In this document: positions 53,467 through 64,000 of the stretch, piece after piece | Layout of the letters: each line of letters starts with the position of its first letter | Numbering within the stretch: position 1 is the first letter of the stretch | Assembly (NCBI RefSeq): GCF_000335475.2 | Contig: NZ_ANAH02000001.1 | Location: forward strand, 558,001 to 622,000 | Length of the DNA: 64,000 nucleotides | DNA from: Cystobacter fuscus DSM 2262 | GTDB lineage: Bacteria > Myxococcota > Myxococcia > Myxococcales > Myxococcaceae | Direction: 5' to 3' | Translations under genes and position numbers: made by a program | Notes under the pieces: model-generated | Databases searched by the model: none | The model's input: only the letters and a program-made list of their open reading frames with translations | Told to the model about the DNA's origin: nothing

Positions 53467-54339
53467 TCAGAAGCTCCCCTCGAAGAAGAACAGCGCCGTG
53501 CCCGCCAGCAGGGCCACGCCCGCGGTACCGGTGAGGATGTTGGAGGCCCGCGCCCGGCCCAGGGCCGAGTCATGCAGCCGCTGCGCCTCGGCGCGCTCGT
53601 GCGGCCGGGCCAGCAGTTCCCGCGAGTCGGCGCGCGCCAGCAACCCGAGCGTCACCGCCCCCGCCCCCGCCACCCCCGCCGCGCCCGCGGCCACCCACGT
53701 CCAGACGCGCCTGCCAGGTTGTCCCGAGCGGCTCTCGACCGCCACTCCGATCGTCGACAAGGGCGTGAGCATCAACTGGAGCTCGAGGGGCTCGCCCGGC
53801 CGCAGCTCCACGTCGCGCCGCAGCGGCTGATAGCCCTCGTGTGCCAGCTCGAGCCGGTGCGGGCCCACCTCCAGCTTGTCGCGCCAGGGCGTCACCCCAC
53901 GCGCCTTGCCATCCACCTGGACTCGCGCTCCCGCGGGCTGGCTGGAGACGGTCACCTGGGGACGGCGCTCCTCTTCGTGGCGCTTCTCCAGCCGGGCGAT
54001 GAGCGACTCGACGAGCGGCCGATCCTCCGCGTGGGGCACCATGCGCAGGTAGTCGCGGTAGTAGCCGATGGCCCGCTGGAGATCGCCGAGCTTCTCGTAG
54101 CACTGGCCCAGGTTGTAGAGGACCACGCCGTTGGCGAGCGTCTGGTAGGCGGCCTCGAAGGCGGCGGCGGCCTCGGCGTAGTGGCCCTCCTGGTAGAGGG
54201 TGGTTCCGCGCTCGAAGTGCTTGCGAGCGGCGGCGCGGGCGGCTCCGGGCTCGGTGGCGCTCGCCCTCGTGCCACCCAGGGCGAGCAGCAGCGCGACAAG
54301 AAGCGTCGGAAAGGACATGTGTCGGTGGCGGGTGGTCAT
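53467..54339 (-). CDS. TPR/PEGA-domain exported protein
   Basis: A 290-residue protein with a signal peptide (LLVALLLALGGTRASA); start 54339 or 54318. TPR-like helices follow (HFERGTTLYQEGHYAEAAAA, GVVLYNLGQCYEKLGDLQRA), then a PEGA beta-sandwich (VTVSSQPAGARVQVDGKARG, GPHRLELAHEGYQPLRRDVE), and two C-terminal membrane helices (VAAGAAGVAGAGAVTLGLLA and ILTGTAGVALLAGTALFF). Such proteins often follow PEGA-tailed kinases in myxobacteria. It is 2 nt from the upstream kinase and 1 nt from the next gene. Scaffolding at the inner membrane is inferred. Confidence 0.82.
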   Translation of the reverse strand: MTTRHRHMSFPTLLVALLLALGGTRASATEPGAARAAARKHFERGTTLYQEGHYAEAAAAFEAAYQTLANGVVLYNLGQCYEKLGDLQRAIGYYRDYLRMVPHAEDRPLVESLIARLEKRHEEERRPQVTVSSQPAGARVQVDGKARGVTPWRDKLEVGPHRLELAHEGYQPLRRDVELRPGEPLELQLMLTPLSTIGVAVESRSGQPGRRVWTWVAAGAAGVAGAGAVTLGLLARADSRELLARPHERAEAQRLHDSALGRARASNILTGTAGVALLAGTALFFFEGSF

Positions 54340-54341
54340 CG

Positions 54342-55892
54342 TCAATAGGGGTCGGACTTGAGGTCTTGGACCTTGCCCTGGGCCTTGCCCGTCCGGGGCT
54401 TGTCGGACCGCACGCGCGGCGACGTTGGTTTCTTCAGCGTGACGTCCAGCCGCTCGCTCTCGGGCAGGCGCTCGAGCACCTCGGGGACATGGCCCTCCAG
54501 GGTGAGGCGCAGGGGGCCGGCGTCTCCGTCGGGACGCTCGAACTCCAGGGGAGTGACTCCGAGCACCCGCTCGCCCAGCGTCACCGTGGCGCCCTCGGGC
54601 CGCGAGGCGATGGACAGGCGTGGACGGGCCGGGGCCGGCGGGGGAAGGGACTCCTTCGGGGGCTCCACGGCTGGAACCGGCGAGGGGGCCGCCACCGGCA
54701 CCGCGGCGGCGGGCGTCTCCACGGCGGGGCCGCGCGACGTGACCGCCCACAGCCCCACGCCGCCGAGCAGCAGCAGCGCGCCCACGCCTCCCACGAGGAG
54801 CCCGCCGCGCCTGCCCCGGTGGACCGCCTCCAGGCTCCGGGTGGACACCACGGTGGGCTCGAGGGGCTCGACCACGACGGGCGGAGCCGTGAACGGTGCG
54901 GCGGGCGGGAGCGCGGACACGCCGCCGGTGGCCATGGCCGGCGTGAGCTGGAGGGGCACTCGGCCCGGGACGAGGGCCTCCAGCGCGGCGCGGAACGTCT
55001 CCAGGGTGGGGCGAGCGGCCGGGTCCTTGGCGAGCGCGCTCAGCACCAGCGCGTCCAGCTCCGGCGGCAGGCCGAGGTCCGGACGACGCCGGCTGGGGGG
55101 CTCGGCGGTGGCCTCCAGGTGCTGCAACATCGTGGCGAAGGTGTTGTCCCCGCGGAAGGGGAGCGAGCCGGTGCAGACCTCGTAGGTGAGCACCCCCAAC
55201 GAGTACACATCCGCCCGGGCATCCACCGTCCCCCCCGCCGCCTGCTCCGGGGCCATGTAGTTGGCGGTGCCGAGGATGACGCCCGCCTCGGTGAGCCCAC
55301 TGCCCGGCGGCCCCTGCATCACCTTGGAGATGCCGAAGTCCACCACCTTGACGAAGTCCGCCTGCCCCTGGCGCCGCAGGAGCATCACGTTCTGTGGCTT
55401 CACGTCCCGATGGACGATGCCGCGCGCGTGCGCCGCCTCGAGCGCCCGGCACACCTGCGCCAGGATCGGCACGGCGCGCCACAGCGGGAGGAAGTGCTCG
55501 CGCAGCAGCAGCGCCCCGAGGCTCTCTCCCTCCAGCAACTCCATGACGTAGAAGAGCTCCCCGGCGGGGGTGCGGCCCAGGTCCGTCACGTTGACGATGT
55601 GCTCGTGGCCGATCTGGCTGGCGGCGATGGCCTCCTGCTCGAAGCGGCGGGCGAAGGTGGGGTCTCGCGACAGCTCACCGCGCAGCAGCTTCACCGCCAC
55701 GCTCTTGCGCAGACCCAGGTGCTCGGCGAGGTACACCACGCCCATGCCTCCCTCGCCGAGCGGGGACAGCAACCGGTAGCGGCCCTCCAGCACGGCGGGC
55801 AGCAGCGCCGTGCCGTCACGGGGACAGAACGAGACGTCCTCCGCGTACTCGCTCTGGCACGTCGGGCAGCGCGGCATGGGAGCTGGGTTCAT
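54342..55892 (-). CDS. Ser/Thr protein kinase with membrane segment and PEGA-like C-terminus
   Basis: A 516-residue kinase with an N-terminal zinc-ribbon-like CPTCQSEYAEDVSFCPRDG. The kinase domain has the Gly loop GEGGMGVVYLAEH, lysine in AVKLLRGE, HRD in VHRDVKPQNVML, DFG in VVDFGISKV and APE in YMAPEQAAGG. A membrane helix follows (GGLLVGGVGALLLLGGVGLW), then a PEGA-like outer domain (LSIASRPEGATVTLGERVLG). It is the third gene of the minus-strand signalling operon, 19 nt after the sigma-54 activator gene. It may act upstream of the activator's FHA domain, which binds phosphothreonine; that is inference from synteny. Confidence 0.9.
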   Translation of the reverse strand: MNPAPMPRCPTCQSEYAEDVSFCPRDGTALLPAVLEGRYRLLSPLGEGGMGVVYLAEHLGLRKSVAVKLLRGELSRDPTFARRFEQEAIAASQIGHEHIVNVTDLGRTPAGELFYVMELLEGESLGALLLREHFLPLWRAVPILAQVCRALEAAHARGIVHRDVKPQNVMLLRRQGQADFVKVVDFGISKVMQGPPGSGLTEAGVILGTANYMAPEQAAGGTVDARADVYSLGVLTYEVCTGSLPFRGDNTFATMLQHLEATAEPPSRRRPDLGLPPELDALVLSALAKDPAARPTLETFRAALEALVPGRVPLQLTPAMATGGVSALPPAAPFTAPPVVVEPLEPTVVSTRSLEAVHRGRRGGLLVGGVGALLLLGGVGLWAVTSRGPAVETPAAAVPVAAPSPVPAVEPPKESLPPPAPARPRLSIASRPEGATVTLGERVLGVTPLEFERPDGDAGPLRLTLEGHVPEVLERLPESERLDVTLKKPTSPRVRSDKPRTGKAQGKVQDLKSDPY

Positions 55893-55911
55893 AAAACGGG
55901 GGAAGCAGAGG

Positions 55912-57252
<1,341 letters not shown>

Positions 57253-57319
57253 GCCCGCCGTGCATAGCACCTTTCCGTCCGGGAGGGCACGCGGCCGGGG
57301 AATCACGGGCACGGCGGCG

Positions 57320-58327
57320 TCATGCCTCCTCGTCCCCCCGGCCTTCGAGTAGGGCGGCGGAGAACGGGCTCGCGACGCGCTTCCCGGGCCCGGAGGCCGC
57401 CGGGGTACGCCCGGCGGCGAGCGTCTCCGCCACCAGCTCCGCCACGTGCCAGGGCTGCTCCGCCCCGGAGCCGGTGTCCACGTCCAGCAGGGCACGCGCC
57501 ATGTCTCCCGCCGAGGCGAAGCGCTCGGAGGGGTGGGGGCGCAGGGCACGCTGGAGGACGCTGGCCAGGGCGGGCCCGGCCCGTTGCAGCAGGTGCTCGG
57601 CGGGCTCCAGGCGCACGTCCCGCACGGCGAGCAGCAACTGCGCGTCCGTGGCCGCGGCGAAGGGGCCGCGGCCCACCACCGCCTCGTAGAGGAGGATCCC
57701 GAGCGAGAAGAGATCGGCCCTCGCGTCCAGGGGGCCGCCGCGCACCTGCTCGGGGGACATGTAGCGCAGCGTGCCGCGCGTGCTGCCGGGCGCGGTGCGC
57801 GAGGGCGTGCGCAGCCCCTTGGCGATACCGAAGTCCCCCAGCTTCACGTCGCCGGTGTGCCCCAGCAGCACGTTCGCGGGGCTCACGTCCCGGTGGACGA
57901 GCCCCAGCCACTCGCCCTGGGTGTCGCGCAGGCCGTGCACGTGCTCGAGCGCGCGCAGCAGGCACAGGCCCAGGTGCCGCACGAGCGCGGGAGCCAGCGG
58001 TCCTCGCGCGGCGAGCGCCCGGGCCAGGTCCACCCCCTCCACGTACTCCAGCACCAGGTAGGGCGCGCCCGCCTCCAGCCCGAAGTCCAGCACCGAGACG
58101 ACGTGCGCGTGGCCGAAGGTGGCCATCAGCCGCGCCTCCTGGGCGAACATCTGTCGGTAGGCCTCCTGTCCGGCCAGCTGAGGCAGCAATCGCTTGACGA
58201 CCACCGGCTTCTCGAAGCCCTCGGGCCCGGGCAGGACGCCGAGGAACACCTCCGCCATCCCTCCGCGCGCCAGGCGGGATACCAGCCGGTAGCGGCCCAC
58301 CGAGCCTGCCTCTCCTCCCTGGTTCAT
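57320..58327 (-). CDS. Cytoplasmic Ser/Thr protein kinase
   Basis: Start at ATG 58327 gives a 335-residue soluble kinase. Motifs: [56 protein letters not shown] (HRD loop), [10 protein letters not shown] (DFG) and [10 protein letters not shown]. Beyond the kinase there is a 60-residue C-terminal tail without a membrane segment. It heads the signalling run and is 67 nt upstream of the activator gene. It is the obvious candidate to phosphorylate a protein recognised by the activator's FHA domain, though nothing in the sequence shows the substrate. Confidence 0.9.
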   Translation of the reverse strand: MNQGGEAGSVGRYRLVSRLARGGMAEVFLGVLPGPEGFEKPVVVKRLLPQLAGQEAYRQMFAQEARLMATFGHAHVVSVLDFGLEAGAPYLVLEYVEGVDLARALAARGPLAPALVRHLGLCLLRALEHVHGLRDTQGEWLGLVHRDVSPANVLLGHTGDVKLGDFGIAKGLRTPSRTAPGSTRGTLRYMSPEQVRGGPLDARADLFSLGILLYEAVVGRGPFAAATDAQLLLAVRDVRLEPAEHLLQRAGPALASVLQRALRPHPSERFASAGDMARALLDVDTGSGAEQPWHVAELVAETLAAGRTPAASGPGKRVASPFSAALLEGRGDEEA

Positions 58328-58438
58328 GGCGACAACATAGCGGGTTCTCCACGCCCCTCGCTCCGGCCACTTCACCTGATGCGCAGAAGGCTCGGAGGGG
58401 CCGAGAGGAGCGACCCCTCGAGCCGCTCCACCAATCGC

Positions 58439-58801
58439 TCAGTCCTGGACGTCCTGGCAGACCGAGCCCGCGCCACAGACGAGGATCGCGGTGTTCAAGA
58501 AGTCCGCCGCGCTCGAGCACGAGGTGGTGCCGATGCGCTTCAGGCACGTCTCGAGCCCTGTCTCGTTGATGGCGGGGCAGTTGTCCGCCGTCCACGCGGC
58601 CTGGAAGAAATCGCGGGTCTTCACCTCACACTCGCTCCGGTCCTCGAACTGCTTGCCCTCGCCGGAGCCGATTTCCTCACACTCCGCGTAGTAATCGCAG
58701 GCGGAGTCGGCGGCCTGGTGTTGTGCATCAGCGCGGGAGGTGGGGCCACACGCGGGGAGGAGAAGCAGGGACAGCAGGGAGAGGGAGAACGAGATGCGCA
58801 T
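58439..58801 (-). CDS. Small Cys-containing lipoprotein of the sigma-54 regulon (upstream target)
   Basis: A 120-residue lipoprotein with signal MRISFSLSLLSLLLLPACGP. The mature part has seven further Cys (CDYYAECEE, CEVKTR, NCPAINE, TCLKRIGTTSCSS, VCGAGSVCQ) that could form disulfides. No domain is recognised. Its upstream region carries a sigma-54 promoter (58857-58872) and paired palindromes in the same arrangement as the lipoprotein gene at 51258. It lies directly upstream of the kinase/activator block on the same strand, with a 111-bp gap. Confidence 0.75.
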   Translation of the reverse strand: MRISFSLSLLSLLLLPACGPTSRADAQHQAADSACDYYAECEEIGSGEGKQFEDRSECEVKTRDFFQAAWTADNCPAINETGLETCLKRIGTTSCSSAADFLNTAILVCGAGSVCQDVQD

Positions 58802-58856
58802 AGGGGTGACTCGTGAAGCGGGGTGATGAGGAGTGCACGACGACATGCGCCCCATG

Positions 58857-58872
58857 AGCAAGGGACGGACCA
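58857..58872 (-). promoter_or_regulatory. Sigma-54 promoter for the small lipoprotein at 58439-58801
   Basis: The 16 bases TGGTCCGTCCCTTGCT, read on the minus strand, are identical to those at 52282-52297, as are about 18 bp upstream and the first bases downstream. The GG/GC elements have the required 10-bp spacing. Confidence 0.82.
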
Positions 58873-58911
58873 ACGCCAAACCCGCGAAACGACGAGGCAG
58901 CGGTGCGAGGG

Positions 58912-58963
58912 TTGTAGGCTCGAGACAACAGGGAGCGCCGGGCCTGTAGGTTGCGGCCAACAC
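58912..58963 (-). promoter_or_regulatory. Tandem upstream activator sites, second promoter
   Basis: TTGTAGGCTCGAGACAACAG (58912-58931) and CTGTAGGTTGCGGCCAACAC (58944-58963) start 32 bp apart and begin 40 bp from the -24 element, exactly as at the other promoter. The bases inside the palindromes have diverged while TGTAGG and spacing are kept. Confidence 0.7.
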
Positions 58964-59097
58964 CCTCCCCGCTCGGTGACCGGAGCTCCTCCCGCGGCCC
59001 CTCAAGCACAACCGCGTGCACGTCGCCGTCGCGCTCGAAGTGCTCCACTGGCGGAAGAGCGTCAGCTGACGGATGGCCCGAACGAAACCTGGGTGAC

Positions 59098-60084
59098 TCA
59101 ACCCGCCTTCGCTTGCTCCGCGGCACCAGGCGCCGGGAACAGGGCCCGACGCAGCGCGGCCGTGAAGGCTCCACGGAAGTCGCGCGCCACTCTGGCGCCG
59201 CGGGTGATGATGTCGAAGCCGTGGAAGGCGCCGGGCACCACGACGACGTCGCACGGCACCCCAGCGGCCTCCAGGCGCCTGGCGTATACGAGATCCTCGT
59301 CGTGGAAGAGGTCGCAGGTGCCCACGCCCAACCAGGCCGGGGGGAGACCCGAGAGGTCCTCGCGCCGCGCGGGCACGGCATGCACCGGCACCTGCGCGCC
59401 TCCCGGCTCTCGTCCCAGGTAGGACCTCCAGCCGAACACGTTGCTGCCCTGGTTCCAGGCGCGGTGGTTCGTGCCGTCGATGTCCGTGCGCGTCGTCGTG
59501 CGGTCGTCCAGCATCGGATAGACGAGCAGTTGGAAGACGGGCCGGACATCCTCGCGGTCATGCGCCAGTTGAGCCAGCGCCGCCGTGAGTCCCCCACCAG
59601 CGCTCGCCCCGCCGATGGCGATGCGCTCGGGGAGGATGCCGAGCGTCCCCGCCTGAGAGAAGAGCCATCGCAGCGCCGCGTAGCAGTCCTCCAGCGGTGC
59701 CGGGAAGGGGTGCTCGGGAGCCAGCCGGTAGTCCACCGAGGCGACGAGGATGCCCAGCTCACGCGCGAGCTCCAGGCAAAGAACATCGTCCTGCTCCGGT
59801 TGGCCGACGATGTACCCGCCCCCGTGAATCCACAGGAGCGCCGGCGTCGGTCCCTGGACTGACCGGGGCCGATAGGTCCGCACGCGCACCGGCGGCGCCC
59901 CCGCGGGCCCGGGCACTCGCACGTCCTCCACCTCCACGGCCACGTCCACGGGGACGCGGGGCTTGCGCTGGAAGCGGCCGAGAAACCGCACCACGGCGAG
60001 CACCGGCCGGGTCACCGTGACGTTCGGGAGGAGGCGCGCGGCGCGTTGCAGGTCAGGGTGGAACGGATTCGTGGTTGGCTTCAT
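59098..60084 (-). CDS. Alpha/beta hydrolase of the hormone-sensitive lipase family
   Basis: A 328-residue esterase/lipase. The oxyanion-hole motif is LLWIHGGGYIVG (residues 84-94) and the nucleophile elbow is GGASAGG with Ser161. The acid and base are probably in LFHDED near residue 260 and GAFHGFD near residue 291. Members hydrolyse short acyl esters. A GGAGC ribosome site precedes the ATG at 60084. It lies 12 nt downstream of the beta-propeller gene on the same strand, so the two are an operon. Confidence 0.9.
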   Translation of the reverse strand: MKPTTNPFHPDLQRAARLLPNVTVTRPVLAVVRFLGRFQRKPRVPVDVAVEVEDVRVPGPAGAPPVRVRTYRPRSVQGPTPALLWIHGGGYIVGQPEQDDVLCLELARELGILVASVDYRLAPEHPFPAPLEDCYAALRWLFSQAGTLGILPERIAIGGASAGGGLTAALAQLAHDREDVRPVFQLLVYPMLDDRTTTRTDIDGTNHRAWNQGSNVFGWRSYLGREPGGAQVPVHAVPARREDLSGLPPAWLGVGTCDLFHDEDLVYARRLEAAGVPCDVVVVPGAFHGFDIITRGARVARDFRGAFTAALRRALFPAPGAAEQAKAG

Positions 60085-60096
60085 CTCTCTGCTCCT

Positions 60097-61272
60097 TCAT
60101 TCCAATTCGTGCGTTGGCGAGGCGGCGGGTGCTCCGAGCGGCTGCCTCAGCTCGCTGAGCGGCACGATCAGAAGCGCGCGCGAGACAAAGGATCCGATCC
60201 AGAGTTCGTCACCGATGACGACGGCGCTCGTGCCCCCACTGAAGGTCTCGTTCGCACCCCGCTTGAAGAGCGTGGCCGCCTGGAAGGTGGCCGGATCGAC
60301 GCGGGCCACCTCCGTCCCAATGCCGCACCTCACGACGAATCCACACAGGGCAACGACGGCGATGGAATGTGGGTGCCCTGTCGCGAGAATGGAGCCGTCG
60401 GGCGCGAACCGGATGTTGTCTGGATGAAAGCCAAGGTCGACGGACCGGGGAGGAGTGACGGTTCCAGCGAGAGAGACCTCGTGTACCCTGTTGTTGTGGT
60501 ACTCGTTCACGTACAGGCGCGTGCCATCAGGCGACACGAGGAGGCCGTTGTCTCCTTGGAAGCGGGTACCCGGAACCTCGGTCCAACCGCCGCCAGGCCC
60601 CCACCGCAGCACCACCCCCTCCGATACAGACGGAAGTTGCGGAATGGTGACGACGATGCCGCCGTCCGGGAGTGGTGCGACGGAGTTGGCCGCATGCTCC
60701 GCGGGCAGCACGATGCAGCCGGTCCAGGTCAGCGCTGGCCCCTCGGCGGAAACCCGGACGTCGAACACCTCGATCGACTCGCGACCACCGTGATTGACTG
60801 CGTATAGCGTGTGCTCATCATTGGCGCGGGCACGCAGAGCAACCCCGTGCGCGGAGAAGAGCTTCGGCTCGGGAGCACCGGGGCAGTCACCGTAGGTCGG
60901 CTCGGCCGGGCGCGAGAAATCAGGTGTGATGGCGCGGAAGGCTTCGTCGCCAATCCTGATGGCATAGAAGCCGCCCTCGGCCCAGTCGTCGTTGCCCATG
61001 TTCCCCGTGACGACCCAGTCACTGTCCCCGAGGCGCAGCAGGTCCTCCGGCTTGTTGAGCCCACACAGGGCATGGACGCCGCTCTTGAGCTCGCACTCCC
61101 TGCCTGCACCTCGCCCGGCCGGCCAGAGCGTCCAGTAGAGAGCGAACGCGGCGGCGAACACCAGAAGAGCGAGGAGGCCGCGTGCGACGACGCGCATGAC
61201 CCTTCTGAACAAGCGACGGGGGGCAGCAGGTACCCGTGTCTCATCCCCACCAGATGACGGCATGTTTCCCAC
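60097..61272 (-). CDS. Membrane-anchored SMP-30/beta-propeller-like protein
   Basis: A GTG at 61272 with AGGAGG at good spacing gives 391 residues (ATG 61263 is an alternative). After a basic cytoplasmic start comes one membrane helix (GLLALLVFAAAFALYWTLW). The outer part has six-bladed-propeller-type strands: CGLNKPEDLLRLGDSDWVVT, NNRVHEVSLAGTV, and the calcium-site-like QGDNGLLVSPDGTRLYVNEY and HPDNIRFAPDGSILATGHPH. This resembles strictosidine synthase/SMP-30/paraoxonase-like lactonases. With the esterase downstream it could hydrolyse lactones or esters at the cell surface; the substrate is unknown. Confidence 0.8.
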   Translation of the reverse strand: MGNMPSSGGDETRVPAAPRRLFRRVMRVVARGLLALLVFAAAFALYWTLWPAGRGAGRECELKSGVHALCGLNKPEDLLRLGDSDWVVTGNMGNDDWAEGGFYAIRIGDEAFRAITPDFSRPAEPTYGDCPGAPEPKLFSAHGVALRARANDEHTLYAVNHGGRESIEVFDVRVSAEGPALTWTGCIVLPAEHAANSVAPLPDGGIVVTIPQLPSVSEGVVLRWGPGGGWTEVPGTRFQGDNGLLVSPDGTRLYVNEYHNNRVHEVSLAGTVTPPRSVDLGFHPDNIRFAPDGSILATGHPHSIAVVALCGFVVRCGIGTEVARVDPATFQAATLFKRGANETFSGGTSAVVIGDELWIGSFVSRALLIVPLSELRQPLGAPAASPTHELE

Positions 61273-61432
61273 CCGAACCTCCTTCTCGCGTCAACAAGGA
61301 GCAGCAGGGCTCCGTCTGACAGGGGAGCTTGTCAGCTGCAAGGGAAACGGACGGGCATGAGGCCAGGAGCGGAGACGTCGCCCGGCCCTTCTCCCGCCTT
61401 CCGTCCCTCCTCCACGCACCGATGGATACACG

Positions 61433-61461
61433 TTGACGGATTCGTTTACCACACTTACCAT
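61433..61461 (+). promoter_or_regulatory. Possible sigma-70-type promoter for the Coq4-like gene
   Basis: TTGACG and TACCAT are separated by 17 bp in a locally AT-rich stretch about 75 bp before the start codon. The -10 match is only partial, so confidence is low. Confidence 0.3.
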
Positions 61462-61536
61462 TTACGTCATAAACTGATGAGGAGACCGTCCGAGCCGAAC
61501 CTCGTCAACCTCCCTACCCAATCCCGTGAGCCCTCC

Positions 61537-62223
61537 ATGAGCCATGCCCAAACCCTTCGCCTGCCCGACAATGCCTCCCTGTTCACCCGCCTGCGTGTGG
61601 CGAGCCAGTGCCTGAAGGGGCTCAAGAACGATCCGACGAATCCCACCTACGGCCAGACGTTCAACCTGAGCCTGAACGGCAACGTCTACGCCTCGCTCGT
61701 TCAGCAACTCCAGCGCGGCGAAGCGGGGCGCCGCCTGCTGTCCAAACGCCCTTCCCTGGAGGCCAGGGATCTGGATCTGGCCGCGCTCGAGCGCCTGCCC
61801 GAGGGCACGCTCGGCCATGAGTTCGCGCGCTACTATCGCGACAACAAGATCTCGCCCTTCCAGACGACGCTCGAGCTCAAGAACGACGTCGACTTCCTCT
61901 CCAAGCGCTACCGCGAGACGCATGACTTGCAGCACGTGCTGACGGGCTACGCCACGGACGTGGTGGGCGAAATGGAGCTACAGGCGTACATCCTGGGCAA
62001 CCTGGGGCTCCGGACCACGATGTTCGTCCTGCTCAACGGCACGGTCGGACAACTCAAGGCGCCGCAGTCCGGCATCGAGCGGTCCGAGTACCTGCGGCGG
62101 GTGTGGGCCGCGTACCGTCGTGGCCGTGCGTCCCCGCGGTTCCTCGACTTCTGGTTCGAGGAGCACTGGGAGACCCCCGTGGCCACGCTGCGCGCGCGGC
62201 TGTGCGCCCCCGCGACGGCGTAG
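61537..62223 (+). CDS. Coq4-family protein
   Basis: A 228-residue protein with the Coq4 metal-binding signature HDLQHVLTGYATDVVGEMEL near residue 130 (family HDxxHxxxG...E). Other conserved blocks are TTLELKNDVDFLSKRYRETH and the C-terminal RRVWAAYRRGRASPRFLDFW. Coq4 supports ubiquinone biosynthesis in eukaryotes; bacterial homologs often sit in other loci and their role is unclear. It is monocistronic. Its 3' end abuts the remnant PadR gene on the opposite strand. An AT-rich promoter region lies upstream. Confidence 0.88.
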   Translation: MSHAQTLRLPDNASLFTRLRVASQCLKGLKNDPTNPTYGQTFNLSLNGNVYASLVQQLQRGEAGRRLLSKRPSLEARDLDLAALERLPEGTLGHEFARYYRDNKISPFQTTLELKNDVDFLSKRYRETHDLQHVLTGYATDVVGEMELQAYILGNLGLRTTMFVLLNGTVGQLKAPQSGIERSEYLRRVWAAYRRGRASPRFLDFWFEEHWETPVATLRARLCAPATA

Positions 62224-62445
62224 GACGAGCGGAGCCTCTCGAGCTTCTGCGCGGCCTCGTCGCTCAAGGCCGCCACATCCTCCACGACCCTCGCGTTCTC
62301 GTTGAGCAGCGCTCGGCCCCGCGCCGTGATGGAGAAGAGCTTGCGCTGGTTGTCGGTTATCCGGCTCGCCCACCAGGCCCATGTCCTTGAGCAGGGTGAG
62401 CGTCGGATAGACCACCCGGGGCTCGGTCCGGCCAGAGATGTACAC
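62224..62445 (-). pseudogene. PadR-family regulator remnant, frameshifted
   Basis: On the minus strand MYISGRTEPRVVYPTLTLLK then DMGLV matches the wing of a PadR winged helix (xxVYPxLxxLexxGlv). The frame then shifts to DNQRKLFSITARGRALLNEN and VVEDVAALSDEAAQKLERLR, the expected continuation (RKxYxITxxGrxxL). The recognition helix and everything upstream are missing, so the protein is dead. PadR regulators usually lie divergent to the gene they repress, here the monooxygenase at 62539, which may now be unregulated or under another repressor. Confidence 0.65.
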
Positions 62446-62503
62446 GGGTGTTTACTTGCGACGGCACCTGGGTTATGTCCGTGATGTACACAGCCGTGTA
62501 CAT
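62438..62503. promoter_or_regulatory. Palindromic operator upstream of the monooxygenase gene
   Basis: A perfect palindrome, ATGTACACAGCCGTGTACAT (62484-62503), lies 35 bp before the monooxygenase start. A degenerate second copy, ATGTACACGGGTGTTTAC, is at 62438-62455. The ATGTACAC half-site resembles sites bound by PadR-type repressors, whose gene is broken next door. Confidence 0.6.
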
Positions 62504-62538
62504 GAGCCGTGGCTGTCGGGCCGAAAGGAAGTGCGCGG

Positions 62539-64000
<1,462 letters not shown>

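Noticed and set aside
51504-53534. 676-codon plus-strand frame across the lipoprotein genes
   Set aside because: It spans two minus-strand genes with signal peptides and Cys modules and the sigma-54 promoter between them; its own translation shows no domains.

Overview
The window looks like the chromosome of a myxobacterium, most likely of the Cystobacter/Archangium group. Coding sequence is very GC-rich. There are several Ser/Thr kinases, an FHA-domain sigma-54 activator, a DUF2381/TIGR02268-type protein beside a kinase, many lipoproteins, and SitA/Imm11-type toxin-immunity genes, which are typical of this group. This is inferred from gene families and codon use; no rRNA or marker gene is present.

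Layout. 1-4.2 kb: HD hydrolase, Ddl-like ATP-grasp enzyme overlapped by a GNAT acetyltransferase, and a transglutaminase-fold lipoprotein. 4.8-7.7 kb: an AT-richer, probably acquired gene for a membrane-anchored NACHT NTPase. 7.7-12.3 kb: an accessory patch with a MarR remnant, a family of about 60-bp palindromic repeats, two lipoprotein/partner pairs and an orphan Imm11-like immunity gene. 12.4-15.1 kb: receptor-type Ser/Thr kinase and DUF2381 protein. 15.3-18.5 kb: truncated ADP-ribosylglycohydrolase, an oxidoreductase with a divergent LysR regulator, and a VOC protein. 18.6-20.8 kb: a compact microviridin-type graspetide cluster (precursor with two cores plus MvdC-like and MvdD-like ligases). 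21-23.3 kb: SCO1-like and dual cyclic-nucleotide-domain proteins. 24.2-28.0 kb: a three-gene operon of radical SAM enzyme, PLP lyase-family enzyme and drug/metabolite exporter, a candidate small-molecule pathway.

28.0-42.7 kb: a ricin-lectin/cytochrome-c lipoprotein, an alpha-2-macroglobulin-like protein, a DUF255 protein, a small kinase, PPK2, an AAA ATPase, a lipoprotein and a UPF1-like helicase. 42.7-48.9 kb: an acquired island carrying a 1630-residue Avs-like defence protein (Cap4/DUF4297-type nuclease plus STAND NTPase), an IS91-family transposase remnant and an 820-bp duplicate of the helicase 3' half. The two copies of that 820 bp bracket the island, as expected after single-crossover integration of a circle. 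49.2-51.1 kb: SitA5-type toxin lipoprotein with its Imm11 partner.

51.3-58.8 kb: a signalling block on the minus strand: kinase, FHA-sigma-54 activator, second kinase, TPR/PEGA protein and Dickkopf-type Cys-rich lipoprotein. It is flanked by two lipoprotein genes whose upstream regions carry identical sigma-54 promoters, each with two palindromic upstream sites at identical spacing. This appears to be a self-contained sigma-54 regulon. 59-64 kb: alpha/beta hydrolase, beta-propeller-like protein, Coq4-like protein, a frameshifted PadR remnant, and a Baeyer-Villiger-type monooxygenase with a palindromic operator; the monooxygenase runs off the right edge.
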